Source: Candidatus Burkholderia humilis
Lineage (GTDB): Bacteria; Pseudomonadota; Gammaproteobacteria; Burkholderiales; Burkholderiaceae
Assembly: GCA_001184405.1 (NCBI GenBank)
Contig: LFMX01000018.1
Span: 1-64,000 of the forward strand
Direction of reading: 5' to 3'
Length of the DNA stretch: 64,000 bases
The notes beneath the pieces are model-generated. The model was not told the DNA's origin. It did not search any database and was given only the letters and a program-made list of their open reading frames with translations. Positions 30,086 through 39,647 of this stretch are shown piece after piece; the first letter of the stretch is position 1, and the number at the start of each line of letters is the position of its first letter. A program made the translations under genes and the position numbers.

Positions 30086-31069
30086 AGGTCTCAATAAAGC
30101 CGCGCTCCTCTTGATGTCGATCGGCGAGGAAGAAGCCGCCGAAGTGTTCAAGTTCCTCGGCCCGCGCGAAGTGCAGAAGATCGGCGCGACGATGCCGTCG
30201 CTCAAGAACGTGACGCGCGAACAGCTCGACGACGTGTTGACGGAATTCGTCACGCAGGCGGAAAAGCACATGGCGCTGTCGCTGGATCCGAGCGAGTACA
30301 TCAAGTCGGTGCTCAACAAGGCGCTTGGCGAAACCAAGGCCGGCGCGCTGATTGACCGCATTCTGCAAGGCAACGATACGAGCGGTATCGACGGGCTGAA
30401 GTGGATGGATTCGGCGGCGGTGGCGGAGCTCATCAAGAACGAGCATCCGCAGATCATCGCGACGATCATCGTGCATCTGGACCGCGATCAGGCATCGGAA
30501 ATCGTGTCGCAGTTTTCGGAGCGGCTGCGCAACGACGTGCTGCTGCGCATCGCGACACTCGACGGCATTCAGCCCGCCGCGCTGCGCAAACTCGACGACG
30601 TGCTGACCGGCTTGCTGTCGGGCAGCGACAACCTGAAGCGCGCGCCGATGGGTGGCATCCGCACGGCGGCGGAAATCCTCAACTTCATGGCGACGAACCA
30701 GGAAGAATCGGCGATCGAAAACGTCAAGTCGTACGACGCCGAACTCGCGCAGAAGATCATCGACCAGATGTTCGTGTTCGATAACCTCATCGACCTCGAT
30801 GACCGCCCGATCCAGATGCTGTTGAAGGAAGTGGAATCGGAAACGCTGATCGTGTCGCTGAAGGGCGCGCAGTCCGCGCTGCGCACGAAGTTCCTCGCGA
30901 ACATGTCGCAGCGCGCGGCCGAACTGCTTGCCGAAGACCTCGGCTCGCGCGGTCCGGTGCGCGTGTCGGAAGTCGAACAGCACAGCGCAAGGTGCTGCAA
31001 GTGGTCCGCAATCTCGCGGAAAACGGTCAGATTCAATTAGGCGGAAAGGCGGAGGATGCGTATGTCTAA
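30075..31069 (+). pseudogene. fliG: flagellar switch protein FliG, C-terminal frameshift
   Basis: FliG is the rotor protein that touches MotA and the MS ring. The start MKAEGLNKAALLLMSIGEEEAAEVFKFLG and the middle EHPQIIATIIVHLDRDQASEIV are in order, as is the torque helix region (MFVFDNLIDLDDRPIQMLLKEVESETLIVSLKGAQSALR). Near 30985 a two-base insertion in a CAG-rich stretch shifts the frame, and the last 27 or so residues (RKVLQVVRNLAENGQIQLGGKAEDAYV) are lost. Most of the protein could still be made with a wrong tail, so the effect may be mild; I call it broken with moderate certainty. Confidence 0.85.
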
Positions 31070-31727
31070 TGCAGCGGCGGCTCAGAAAGTGTCGGCGTAT
31101 CAGCGCTGGGAAATGGCATCGTTCGATCCCGTCACGGTTGATGACAGCGCGGCCGATCAAGCGGCGCTCGAAGCGCATCTGCGCCGTGTCAAGGAAGACG
31201 CGCACGCCAAAGGTCACGCGCTGGGTCACGTCGCGGGTCAGGCGCTCGGTTATCAGGCCGGTTTCGAGCAAGGTCACGAAAAGGGCATCGAGGAAGGCCG
31301 CAAGATCGCGATGGAAGAAGCGCAGCGTCTCGCGCAAATCGCTGATGCCTTCAAGACCGCGCTGTCCGCAACGGATGTCGCGATCGCGGAAACGCTGGCG
31401 TCGCTTGCCATCGATATCGCGCAGCAAGTGGTGCGTCAGCATTTTTCGCACGATCCGACCGCTCTTGTCGCGGTTGCGCGCGAAGTGATCGCGACGGAGC
31501 CGGAACTGCAAGGCTCGCCGACGCTCGTCGTCAATCCGGCGGACTTGCCGATCGTCGATGCGTATCTGCAGGAAGAACTCGGCGCGGCGGGCTGGATGGT
31601 GCGCCCCGATCCGCTCGTGGAGCGCGGCGGCTGCACGGCGCATGCATCGACGGGTGAAGTGGATTCGACCAATGCGTCGCGCTGGGAGCGTGTCGCGACG
31701 GCGCTCGGAAGGAGCCAACTGTGGTAA
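31062..31727 (+). CDS. fliH: flagellar export apparatus protein FliH
   Basis: FliH is the negative regulator and peripheral stalk of the FliI export ATPase. The 221-residue frame is intact. The start at 31062 (MSNAAAAQKVSAYQRWEM) is preceded by GGCGGAGG, which decides against the ATG six bases earlier. The glycine-repeat helix (GHALGHVAGQALGYQAGFEQGHEKGIEEGRK) is characteristic. It overlaps fliG at the 5' end and fliI at the 3' end by a few bases. Its partner FliI is broken. Confidence 0.92.
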   Translation: MSNAAAAQKVSAYQRWEMASFDPVTVDDSAADQAALEAHLRRVKEDAHAKGHALGHVAGQALGYQAGFEQGHEKGIEEGRKIAMEEAQRLAQIADAFKTALSATDVAIAETLASLAIDIAQQVVRQHFSHDPTALVAVAREVIATEPELQGSPTLVVNPADLPIVDAYLQEELGAAGWMVRPDPLVERGGCTAHASTGEVDSTNASRWERVATALGRSQLW

Positions 31728-33282
31728 ATCAGCACGCCATCGCGCCGGCGCCCGCGCCGCATATCACGCAGGAAGGCCTGAGCGATCTCGAACTGGAACT
31801 CGCGCGCGCGTCGTTCGGCCCGCAAGCGAGCGTGGAAGCGCCCGCCGCCGCTTCCACGCCGGAAGACCACGTCGCGCGCACGATTGCCGATCTTGCAGAT
31901 TTCGCCGATCTCGCGGGCAATCCGCATCTCGATGCATGGCGCGACAAGCTCGACGCCATGAAAGCGCGCACCGCGATCGCCAAGCCGCTGCGTCCGTGCG
32001 GCAAGTTCACGCGCGCGGCCGGTCTCGTGCTGGAAGCGGTCGGTCTGAAGATGGGCGTTGGTTCCGAATGCATGATCGAGCTGCCGCCGGGCAGCGCGAT
32101 TCCGAGCGCCGAAGCCGAAGTCGTCGGCTTTGCAGGCGACAAGCTCTTTTTGATGCCGACCACGGAAACCGGCGGCCTGTTGCCGCGCGCGCGTCTATCC
32201 GCTGGAATCCGCGCCGATCGACGATCCGATGGCGGACGCGAAGCGCTTGCCCGTGGGCTGGGAAATGCTCGGCCGCGTGGTCGATGCGTCCAGCCGTCTG
32301 TTCGACGGTCTCGGCCCGCTCGGCGCGAAAGTGGATGCGCCGCTTTCCGGGCCGGTCATCAATCCGCTCAATCGCGAGCCGATCCACAAGGTGCTCGATG
32401 TTGGCGTGCGCGCGATCAACTCGCTGCTCACGGTCGGACGCGGTCAGCGCATGGGTTTGTTCGCGGGTTCGGGCGTCGGTAAATCGGTGTTGCTCGGCAC
32501 GATGGCGCGCTACACGAGCGCGGAAGTGATCGTGATCGGGCTGATCGGCGAGCGCGGCCGCGAAGTGAAGGAATTCATCGAGCAGATTCTGGGCGAAGAC
32601 GGTCTCGCGCGTTCGGTCGTGGTGGCCGCTTCCGCGGATGTATCGCCGGTGCTGCGCATGCAGGCTGCCGCGTACACGACCTCGCTCGCTGAATATTTCC
32701 GCGATCAGGGCAAGCACGTGTTGATGCTGATGGATTCGCTCACGCGTTACGCGATGGCGCAGCGTGAAATTGCGCTGGCGATCGGCGAGCCGCCCGCGAC
32801 GAAGGGTTATCCGCCGTCGGTGTTTGCGAAGCTGCCCGCGCTCGTGGAGCGCACGGGTAACGGCCCGGAAGGCGGCGGGTCCATCACCGCGTTCTACACG
32901 GTGCTGACCGAAGGCGACGACCAGCAGGATCCGATCGCCGATTCCGCGCGCGATTCTCGATGGTCACATCGTCCTGAACCGTTCCCTTGCGGAAGCGGGT
33001 CATTATCCGGCGATCGACATCGAACAATCGATCAGCCGCGTGATGACATCGATCATCGACGACAAGCATCTCGAGCGCGTGCGTCTGTTCAAGCAGATGC
33101 TCTCGCGCTATCAGCGCAACAAGGATTTGATCAACGTGGGCGCGTATTCGAGCGGCCGCGATCCGTTGCTGGACCGCGCGATCGCGTTGTATCCGCGCAT
33201 GGAGCAGTTTTTACAGCAAGGCTTTCGCGAGCAGGCAAATTTCGAACCGAGTCTCGATTTGTTGCATGCGCTTTTCGAATAG
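31721..33282 (+). pseudogene. fliI: flagellar export ATPase FliI, frameshifted
   Basis: FliI is the ATPase of the export gate. Walker A ([15 protein letters not shown]), Walker B ([18 protein letters not shown]) and the C-terminal part ([32 protein letters not shown]) are present. Two frameshifts occur, near 32190 and near 32948. Both lie in GC-dinucleotide runs and are best explained by loss of one GC unit: [11 protein letters not shown] becomes [11 protein letters not shown], and ADSARAILDG becomes ADSARDSRW. The start is at 31721 in a four-base overlap with fliH. No active ATPase can result. Confidence 0.95.
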
Positions 33283-33341
33283 TATTCGAGCCGTATCCGT
33301 ATTTTCATAAGATCACATAAACGCGTAGAGACCAAAACGCT

Positions 33342-33786
33342 ATGTCCAAGAATCTGCCGATCAACACCTTGATCGAACTCGCGCAGGAAGAGCTCGATGC
33401 CGCCACCAAGAAGCTGGGCAAGCTCCAGCAGGAACGTAACGACGTCGAGGTGCAGCTGAATTCGCTCGTGACGTATCGCGACGAATATCACGCGCGTTTC
33501 ACGGCGTCGGCGCAGCAGGGCACGACGGCGCAGACGCTGCGCAATTTCCAGGCCGCTCGATAACGCCATCGCGCAGCAGCGCACGTTGCTCTTGATGGCC
33601 GATCAGCGTGTCGAGGCCGCGAAGCCCGAGTGGCGTCTGAAGAAGCAGAAGGTCGGCAGTTACGAAGTCTTGGCCGCGCGCGGCGAGGCGGTGCTCGCGA
33701 AGAAAGCGGCGCGCGTCGAGCAGCGCGAATCCGACGAGTTTGCCGCCAAGGCGCTGCGCATGCGCGCCGAGCGGGCGTCGTACTAA
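33342..33786 (+). pseudogene. fliJ: flagellar export chaperone FliJ, frameshifted
   Basis: FliJ is the coiled-coil stalk of the export ATPase. The frame MSKNLPINTLIELAQEELDAATKKLGKLQQERNDVEVQLNSL and DEYHARFTASAQQGTTAQTLRNFQA is coiled coil throughout. Near 33558 a small deletion shifts the frame; it resumes as LDNAIAQQRTLLLMADQRVEAAKPEWRLKKQK to AERASY at 33786. Half the coiled coil is lost. Confidence 0.9.
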
Positions 33787-33808
33787 TTTTTGATTTCAAA
33801 GGCTCAGC

Positions 33809-35233
33809 ATGTCCTCCGTCCATTCCGTCAACGCACTTACGGGCGCTTCGTCGTCAACCGGATCGGCTGCGAACAAGCGCGCGGCGGACGCGGGTTTGTC
33901 GTTCGGCCTGACGCTGCAAAGCATGACCGATAAGGCACATGCCGATGCGTTTTCGGCTTCGCAGTCACGCTCGCAGGCTCAGCGTTTGCAGGCTTCTTCG
34001 TCTTCTTCTGCCGATAAGACCAGCGTGCACGATGCGCCCAAGCCCGACGACAGCCCGCGCGCTGCCGACAAAAGCGACGATGCGAAGCGCACGGATGATG
34101 CTTCGTCCGCTTCTTCGGCGGACGATGGCGCGAAGGCCGACAAAACGGACGACGCGGATGCATCGAAAGCCAAGCCTGCGCAGGCATCGAACGGCACGGC
34201 GCAGGCGCGGCCCGCCAAGACCGCCAAGCCCGACACACGCGATGACGCCAGCGAACTCGAGTCCACGCTCGCCGAACTGAGCGATGCGGCGGCGACGGCA
34301 TCGACGGCAACGGGATCCGATACGGACACCGACAAGCCCGCGACCGCGCACAAATCCGACGACGCGAAATCGCCGCAAGACGCGGTGCAAGCCGCGCTCG
34401 CGATGCTCAATAACGCGCCGGCTGCTGCTTCGGCTTGCGCGGGTGCTTCGGCATCGGCGGGGAATGCGGCGGCATCGAACCCCGGCAAGAGCAACGATAC
34501 GCAAGGCGCGGTGTTCGGTGACAAGGGCAGCAAGGGATCGCGTTTGACGGGGTTGCTGAGTGCTTCATCGGCTGACGGGAAAGCTGCTGCGGCCACCGCC
34601 GGCGCCGCCCAACCCGATGCGAACGCGCTCGCGCAAACCGCGCTGACGCCCGCTTCTGCCGATGTCACCGCCGCCTACAAGCAAGCCGCCGATGCGGCGG
34701 CGAACGCGGTGGCGCAGCAATCGGCGGCGGGGGCATCGTCGGTATCGAATGCGCAGGGCGCGGCGACGGCGGCCACGAGTGCGGCGATCGCACCGCACGT
34801 GGTCGGTTCCGGCTGGGACGATGCGTTCAGCCAGAAGGTCGTGTTCCTTTCCAATTCGAAGCAGACGAGCGCTGAACTGACGCTCAATCCCAAGGATCTC
34901 GGGCCGATTTAGGTGACCTTGCAGGTTTCCGATAATCACGCACATGCGCTTTTTGTTTCTCAGCATGCGCAGGTGAGGGAGGCGGTCGAGGCCGCTATGC
35001 TCAAGTTGCGCGAGGTTTTTGAAGCCAACGGTATTTCTCTTGGGAGCGCTTCTGTTTCTGATGGGTCGGCGTTTGCTCGGCAAGGGTCTTCTTCTGGGTT
35101 TTCTTCTTCTTCGCAGCAGCAGGGTTCTGCCTCTGGACGAGGTGGGGCTTATGGTGGTGGGGATGATTCTGTTGGCGCTGCCGTGAGTTTGCCGGTGCGG
35201 CGTACGGTGGGGCTTGTTGATACTTTTGCTTGA
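33809..35233 (+). pseudogene. fliK: flagellar hook-length control protein FliK, one nonsense codon
   Basis: FliK measures the hook and switches export to late substrates. The N-terminal 360 residues are Ala/Ser/Asp-rich and disordered, as usual. The C-terminal FliK domain starts SQKVVFLSNSKQTSAELTLNPKDLGPI and is cut by a TAG at 34910-34912 in place of Gln. The frame continues unbroken after it (VTLQVSDNHAHALFVSQHAQVREAVEAAMLKLREVFEANGISL) to 35233. The last 90 codons use T-rich codons unlike the rest of the gene. A single C-to-T change would explain the stop. Confidence 0.92.
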
Positions 35234-35637
35234 TGCTTTTGATTTTGCGGCTGCTTTCTTGCCCTTTTTATCAGTAGCCGCCTCCCCGGCGGGGGGATTA
35301 CTTTCTTTGCTGCTGCAAAGAAAGTAGCTTTTCAACGTTGGCACTTGATGTCGCTCCTCTGCTTTGGCTTCTCAAGCTGCGCTTGGGCTTTAGGTTCTTT
35401 CTCTTCTTCTTCGTGCAAAGCGCCGCAAGGAAAAACAAAAAAACCAAAAGCAAACCAAATCCCAACCGTTAACCCAAAAAGACAGAGCATCCCCCCCCAA
35501 AAAAACGAGTGCCCCCTACGGCGCCAGAGCCGTAACCCGTAAGGCACAGGATTAACCCAAAAAAGCCCCTCTGTTCGACCCATCGCTGTCAAGCGCAATA
35601 GCGAACAATTCATCCTATCGAAAGAGGCACGCATCTC
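35234..35637. other. 404-bp gap between fliK and fliL with repeat element
   Basis: No gene is seen. The left part is a repeat element (35246-35327). The rest is a poorly structured stretch with pyrimidine runs followed by A-rich and C-runs (35430-35500), typical of repeat-derived intergenic DNA. Confidence 0.5.
35246..35327 (+). repeat. intergenic repeat element, copy 1
   Basis: The core 35272-35327 contains a GC-rich hairpin (gcctccccggcggggg) and an imperfect palindrome with the arm tactttctttgc and its complement. It matches the reverse complement of 38386-38442 nearly base for base, and weaker similarity extends 25 bases further out. The pair is in opposite orientation around fliL-fliO. 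Confidence 0.8.
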
Positions 35638-36125
35638 ATGGCTACTACGACCGGAAACCCGAAAGACCTTGCACCCGCCAAAGGCGGCAAGATGAAAAAG
35701 ATCATCATCATCGCCGTCGGCACAATCGTGCTGCTCGGCGCTGGCGGTGCGTACTTCCTGCTCGGCAAGAACGCCTCGCACGCCCCCGCGAAACCCGCGC
35801 TGAAACCGCCGCCGGTGTTCTTCCCGCTCGATTCGCTCACCGTCAATTTCCAGTCGGACGACGGCTCCATGCACTATCTGCGCACGGGCCTCACGCTGAA
35901 GATCAAGGACGAAAAGATTCAGGCGACCATCACCGAACATATGCCGGAAGTGCGCAGCCACGTATTGCTGCTGCTCTCGGGCAAAAAGCCCGACGACATC
36001 ACCAGCGTCTAAGGGAAGAAAAGCTCGCCGAAGAACTGCGCGCCACGGTCGATAGCGCCGCGAGCACCACCGAGAAGCCGGTGCACGTCGAAGAAGTGCT
36101 GTTCACCGAATTCGTCGTCCAGTAA
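35638..36125 (+). pseudogene. fliL: flagellar basal-body protein FliL, nonsense and frameshift
   Basis: FliL is a single-pass inner-membrane protein beside the stator. It has MATTTGNPKDLAPAKGGKMKK, a helix (IIIIAVGTIVLLGAGGAYFLLG) and the periplasmic domain with VFFPLDSLTVNFQSDDGSMHYLRTGLTLKIKD and ITEHMPEVRSHVLLLLSGKKPDDITSV. A TAA follows at 36010-36012, and the last 35 residues (EKLAEELRATVDSAASTTEKPVHVEEVLFTEFVVQ) resume one base out of frame. The lost C-terminus is small. Confidence 0.9.
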
Positions 36126-36156
36126 CGCAGTCACGCATCAGGAAGCAAAGAGAGTC

Positions 36157-37044
36157 ATGGGCCACGAAGAGTTCATGTTGCAGGAGGAGGTCGATGCCCT
36201 CCTCAAAGGCGTCACCGGCGAAGTCGATACGGTCGTGGATGAAACCACCGGCTGTTGCGCATCGGCATTTTCAACTTCATGCGGCGTTCGGCGGAAATCT
36301 CCGTCGGCCCGGTGAAGGTGCAGAAGTACAGCGAATTCACGCGCAATCTGCCGATCCCGACCAACCTCAACCTTGGTCCACGTCAAGCCGTTGCGCGGCA
36401 CGTTGCTGTTCGTGCTCGATCCGAACCTCGTGTTCTTCGTCGTCGATAACCTGTTCGGCGGCGACGGACGCTTTCACACGCGCGTCGAAGGGCGCGAGTT
36501 CACGCAGACCGAGCAGCGCATCATCAGCAAGCTGTTGAATCTGGTGTTCGAGCACTACACGACGTCGTGGAAAAGTGTGAAGCCGCTGACGTTCGAATAC
36601 ATGCGCTCCGAAATGCACACGCAGTTGGCGAACGTGGCGACGCCGAACGAAATCGTTATCGTGACGCAGTTTTCGATCGAATTCGGCGGCACGCTGCACA
36701 TCTGCATGCCGTACTCGATGATCGAGCCGATCCGCGACGTCCTCTCCTCGCCGATTCAGGGCGAAGCGCTGGAAGTGGATCGCCGCTGGGTGCGCGTGCT
36801 GTTGCAACAGGTGCAGTCGGCGGAAGTGGAGCTGACGGTCGATCTCGCGGAAATCCGCTCGAATTTCGACAAGCTGCTCAACCTGAAAGTGGGCAATGTG
36901 TTGCCGATCGAGATTCCCGAGCAGGTCGTCGCCAAGGTGGACGGCGTGCCGGTGATGGAGTGCGGCTACGGAATGTTTAATGGTCAATACGCGCTGCGCG
37001 TGCAGAAGATGATCAGCGCGGGTGAATCGAAGGAAGGTGGATAG
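36157..37044 (+). pseudogene. fliM: flagellar switch protein FliM, internal deletion
   Basis: FliM is the CheY-binding C-ring protein. The start MGHEEFMLQEEVDALLKGVTGE is the CheY-binding and early region. At about 36252 some 100 bases, which normally encode the YNIATQERIVRGRMPTLEIINERFAR-like stretch, are missing, and the frame is lost. It resumes at RIGIFNFMRRSAEISVGPVKVQKYSEFTRNLPIPTNLN, then a one-base insertion near 36372 shifts it again. The remainder from HVKPLRGTLLFVLDPNLVFFVVDNLFGGDGRF to the end is open. It is inactive. Confidence 0.92.
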
Positions 37045-37053
37045 AGTGATCTG

Positions 37054-37467
37054 ATGCAGGAAAGCCCCGGCGCCGAGAAAGAAGACGAGGCGATGATGGA
37101 CGATTGGGCCAGCGCGCTGGCCGAGCAAAACGGCAACGAAGCGTCCGTGGCCGCCGCGCCCGGCGTGTTTCAGCCGTTGTCGAAGGCCGCCGCGCCGTCG
37201 ACGCGCAACGACATCGACATGATTCTGGATATTCCGGTGCATCTGACGGTGGAACTGGGACGCACGAAAATTGCTATTCGCAATCTGTTGCAACTGGCGC
37301 AAGGCTCGGTCGTCGAACTGGATGGCATGGCCGGCGAACCGATGGACGTGCTGGTGAACGGCTGTCTGATCGCGCAGGGCGAAGTGGTCGTCGTGAACGA
37401 CAAGTTCGGCATTCGCTTGACCGACATCATCACGCCGTCTGAACGTATCCGGAAGCTGAATCGATGA
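37054..37467 (+). CDS. fliN: flagellar switch protein FliN
   Basis: FliN forms the bottom of the C-ring. The 137-residue frame is intact. After a variable N-terminal part (MQESPGAEKEDEAMMDDWASALAEQN) comes the conserved SpoA domain: DIDMILDIPVHLTVELGRTKIAIRNLLQLAQGSVVELDGMAGEPMDVLVNGCLIAQGEVVVVNDKFGIRLTDI. The start at 37054 follows fliM by nine bases. Its last bases overlap the ATG of fliO. Its ring partners are broken. Confidence 0.95.
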   Translation: MQESPGAEKEDEAMMDDWASALAEQNGNEASVAAAPGVFQPLSKAAAPSTRNDIDMILDIPVHLTVELGRTKIAIRNLLQLAQGSVVELDGMAGEPMDVLVNGCLIAQGEVVVVNDKFGIRLTDIITPSERIRKLNR

Positions 37468-37985
37468 AACGTGTTGCTCGCGCAGCCCTTGCCGCACTGA
37501 TCGCCGTGCCTTTTGCCGCGCACGCGGCCGACATGAATGCCGTCAACCACGCCGCGCAGATTGCATCGGGCGTCGGCGCGGGCAGCGCGGTGCCGTCGCT
37601 CGGCGTCGGCGCGGTGTTGCAGACGCTGTTCGGTCTCTTGATCGTCATCGGTTTCGTGTTCGGCTGCGCGTGGCTTGCGCGCAAGCTCGGCTATCAGAGC
37701 GGCAAAAAAGGCGGCGTGGTGAAAGTCGTGGGCGGCGCATCGCTTGGCAACAAAGAGCGCGTGGCCGTCGTCGAAGTCGGCGATACGTGGCTCGTGCTGG
37801 GCGCGGGTCCGGGCAACGTGCGCCTTTTGCACACGATGCCTGCGGGGTCTGCGGAGGCGGACGGCATCGCAGAAAAAACCGGGACGGACACGCAAACGTT
37901 ACCGGGCAATTTCGGCCAGCGTTTCCGTGATGCGCTGTCGAGCGAAGCGAGTAAGCGCATCCAGAAGTTCAAGGGCGACAAGTAA
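37464..37985 (+). CDS. fliO: flagellar biosynthetic protein FliO
   Basis: FliO helps assemble the export gate protein FliP. The 173-residue frame is intact. It has a signal-like start (MKRVARAALAALIAVPFAAHA), a membrane helix at about residues 52-72 (VLQTLFGLLIVIGFVFGCAWLA) and a cytoplasmic domain (GGVVKVVGGASLGNKERVAVVEVGDTWLVLGAG) with the family's LG-x-KE-R-V-AVVEVG pattern. The four-base ATGA overlap with fliN supports translational coupling. In related genomes fliP follows at once; here a 590-bp non-coding segment separates them. Confidence 0.93.
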   Translation: MKRVARAALAALIAVPFAAHAADMNAVNHAAQIASGVGAGSAVPSLGVGAVLQTLFGLLIVIGFVFGCAWLARKLGYQSGKKGGVVKVVGGASLGNKERVAVVEVGDTWLVLGAGPGNVRLLHTMPAGSAEADGIAEKTGTDTQTLPGNFGQRFRDALSSEASKRIQKFKGDK

Positions 37986-38003
37986 GTGTCACAACCCAAT
38001 TCG

Positions 38004-38036
38004 GCCGGCGCGCTTATCGCACGCCGGCTGTTTTTA
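38004..38036 (+). terminator. intrinsic terminator after fliO
   Basis: A seven-base-pair stem (38004-38010 with 38022-38028) with an 11-base loop is followed by TGTTTTTATTT. It would end the fliLMNO transcript before fliP. Confidence 0.65.
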
Positions 38037-38385
38037 TTTGCGTGCGTTGGAACCGATCGAGTCGCAAGACACGAATGGCCTAACGCAACTGCCTGCGTCT
38101 TTTATAGAAGCGCCGACCAAGGTAGGGCCGAATAGCGACAAAACGATGCCGTGTGCAAAAGCGTTTCGGTGATTCACTGCCGGTTTCCTGTACGGACCGA
38201 CACCGGCCGGGAAGCGGGCCGGAGTAAGCCGAAGGGGACCGTTACCAAGGTAGGCGAGAAAGCACGGATCGCATGGGTACCCGGACCGATGGGGATTATG
38301 AGGGCACTCTCTACTGGACCCACGGAACAGAGAAAACCCATTACACAGGGCATGCTGCGGGCGTGGTTGAAAAACTGCTTTCTTT

Positions 38386-38470
38386 GATTACTTTCTTTGC
38401 AGCAGCAAAGAAAGTAATCCCCCGCCGGGGAGGCGGCTACTGAATAAAAAAGCCCATAAACCAGCCGCAG
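38386..38470 (-). repeat. intergenic repeat element, copy 2 (inverted)
   Basis: Its core 38386-38442 is the reverse complement of the element at 35272-35327. This copy carries a perfect long palindrome built on attactttctttgc. Such pairs can recombine and invert the DNA between them. Confidence 0.8.
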
Positions 38471-38574
38471 CAAGCAAAAAACCAAAAGTACGAGTTAGCC
38501 CAAAATCCCCCTTCTTTTCCTCTCATCGTTCCACGCCGCGATAGTCAACGATTCAACTATCGAATACAAGCAGT

Positions 38575-39358
38575 ATGTCGGCGGAGCCAAATTCAATGCA
38601 GGTCAGTCGCAACATCAAGCGCGGCATAAAAATCGCGTTACCGATCGTTATCGGTCTAGGAATGCCCTATCTGGCATGTGCGCAAAGCACAGCAGGATTG
38701 CCCGCCTTCAACACCAGCCCCGGCCCGAACGGCGGCACGACATACTCGCTCAGCGTGCAGACGATGCTCCTGCTGACGATGCTCTCGTTCCTTTCCGCGA
38801 TGGTCCTGATGATGACGAGCTTCACGCGCATCATCATCGTGCTGTCGTTGCTGCGTCAGGCGCTGGGCACGCAGAGCACGCCGCCGAATCAGGTGATCGT
38901 CGGTCTCGCGCTGTTCCTGTCGTTTTTCGTGATGTCGCCAATCCTCGACAAAGCCTACAACGACGCCTACAAGCCCTTCTCCGAAGGCCAGATCGCAATG
39001 GAGCAAGCGATCACCCGCAGCGTCGCGCCGTTCAAGCAGTTCATGCTGAAGCAGACGCGCGAATCCGATCTCGCCATGTTCGCGCGCATTTCCCACGCCG
39101 CGCCAATGAACGGCCCCGAAGACGTGCCGCTGTCGCTGCTCGTGCCGTCCTTCGTCACGAGCGAACTTTCAGATCGGCTTCACGATTTTCATTCCGTTTC
39201 TCATCATCGATATCGTGGTGGCGAGCGTGCTCATGTCGATGGGCATGATGATGGTCTCGCCCACGACCATCGCGCTGCCGTTCAAACTCATGCTGTTCGT
39301 GCTCGTCGATGGCTGGCAGTTGCTGATCGGCTCGCTCGCGCAAAGCTTCGTCTCTTGA
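38575..39358 (+). pseudogene. fliP: flagellar export gate protein FliP, small deletion
   Basis: FliP is the core of the export gate. The signal peptide and hydrophobic helices are present (VQTMLLLTMLSFLSAMVLMMTSFTRIIIVLSLLRQALGTQSTPPNQVIVGLALFLSFFVMSP), then the loop to [11 protein letters not shown]. Near 39168 about ten bases, which should encode the KTA of the SELKTAFQIGF motif, are missing. The frame then continues as [53 protein letters not shown] to the TGA ending at 39358. The last two helices are out of frame. Confidence 0.92.
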
Positions 39359-39368
39359 GGACTCAACG

Positions 39369-39638
39369 ATGACGCCAGAATCCGTCATGTCGATGGCGCA
39401 TCACGCGATGTACGTCGCGCTGATGCTCTCCGCGCCACTCTTGCTCGTCGCGCTCGTGGTCGGTCTCGTCGTGAGCCTGTTTCAGGCCGCCACGCAGATC
39501 AACGAATCGACGCTGTCGTTCATTCCGAAGCTGATCGCGGTGGCCGTGACGCTCGTGATCGCCGGACCGTGAATGCTCAACACGCTGCTCGACTACATGC
39601 GTCAGATGTTTACCATCACGCCCGCCATCACGGGCTAA
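39369..39638 (+). pseudogene. fliQ: flagellar export gate protein FliQ, one nonsense codon
   Basis: FliQ is a two-helix part of the export gate. The frame MTPESVMSMAHHAMYVALMLSAPLLLVALVVGLVVSLFQAATQINESTLSFIPKLIAVAVTLVIAGP is normal. A TGA at 39570-39572 sits where Trp is expected (GPWMLNTLLDYMRQMF). The frame then continues to the TAA at 39636-39638. Only about 22 residues are lost, so the lesion could be leaky. Confidence 0.9.
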
Positions 39639-39647
39639 GCGAAGGTC

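Larger units (their letters stand above)
37986..38574. other. 589-bp segment between fliO and fliP, partly unexplained
   Basis: It holds a hairpin after fliO (38004-38036), an unexplained part (38040-38385) with no recognisable gene on either strand, and a repeat element (38386-38470). The unexplained part has an open frame on both strands, but no motif. Confidence 0.5.

Noticed and set aside
35234-38574. CRISPR array, because repeated palindromic elements occur here
   Set aside because: There are only two copies, 3 kb apart and in opposite orientation, with no regular spacers or cas genes.
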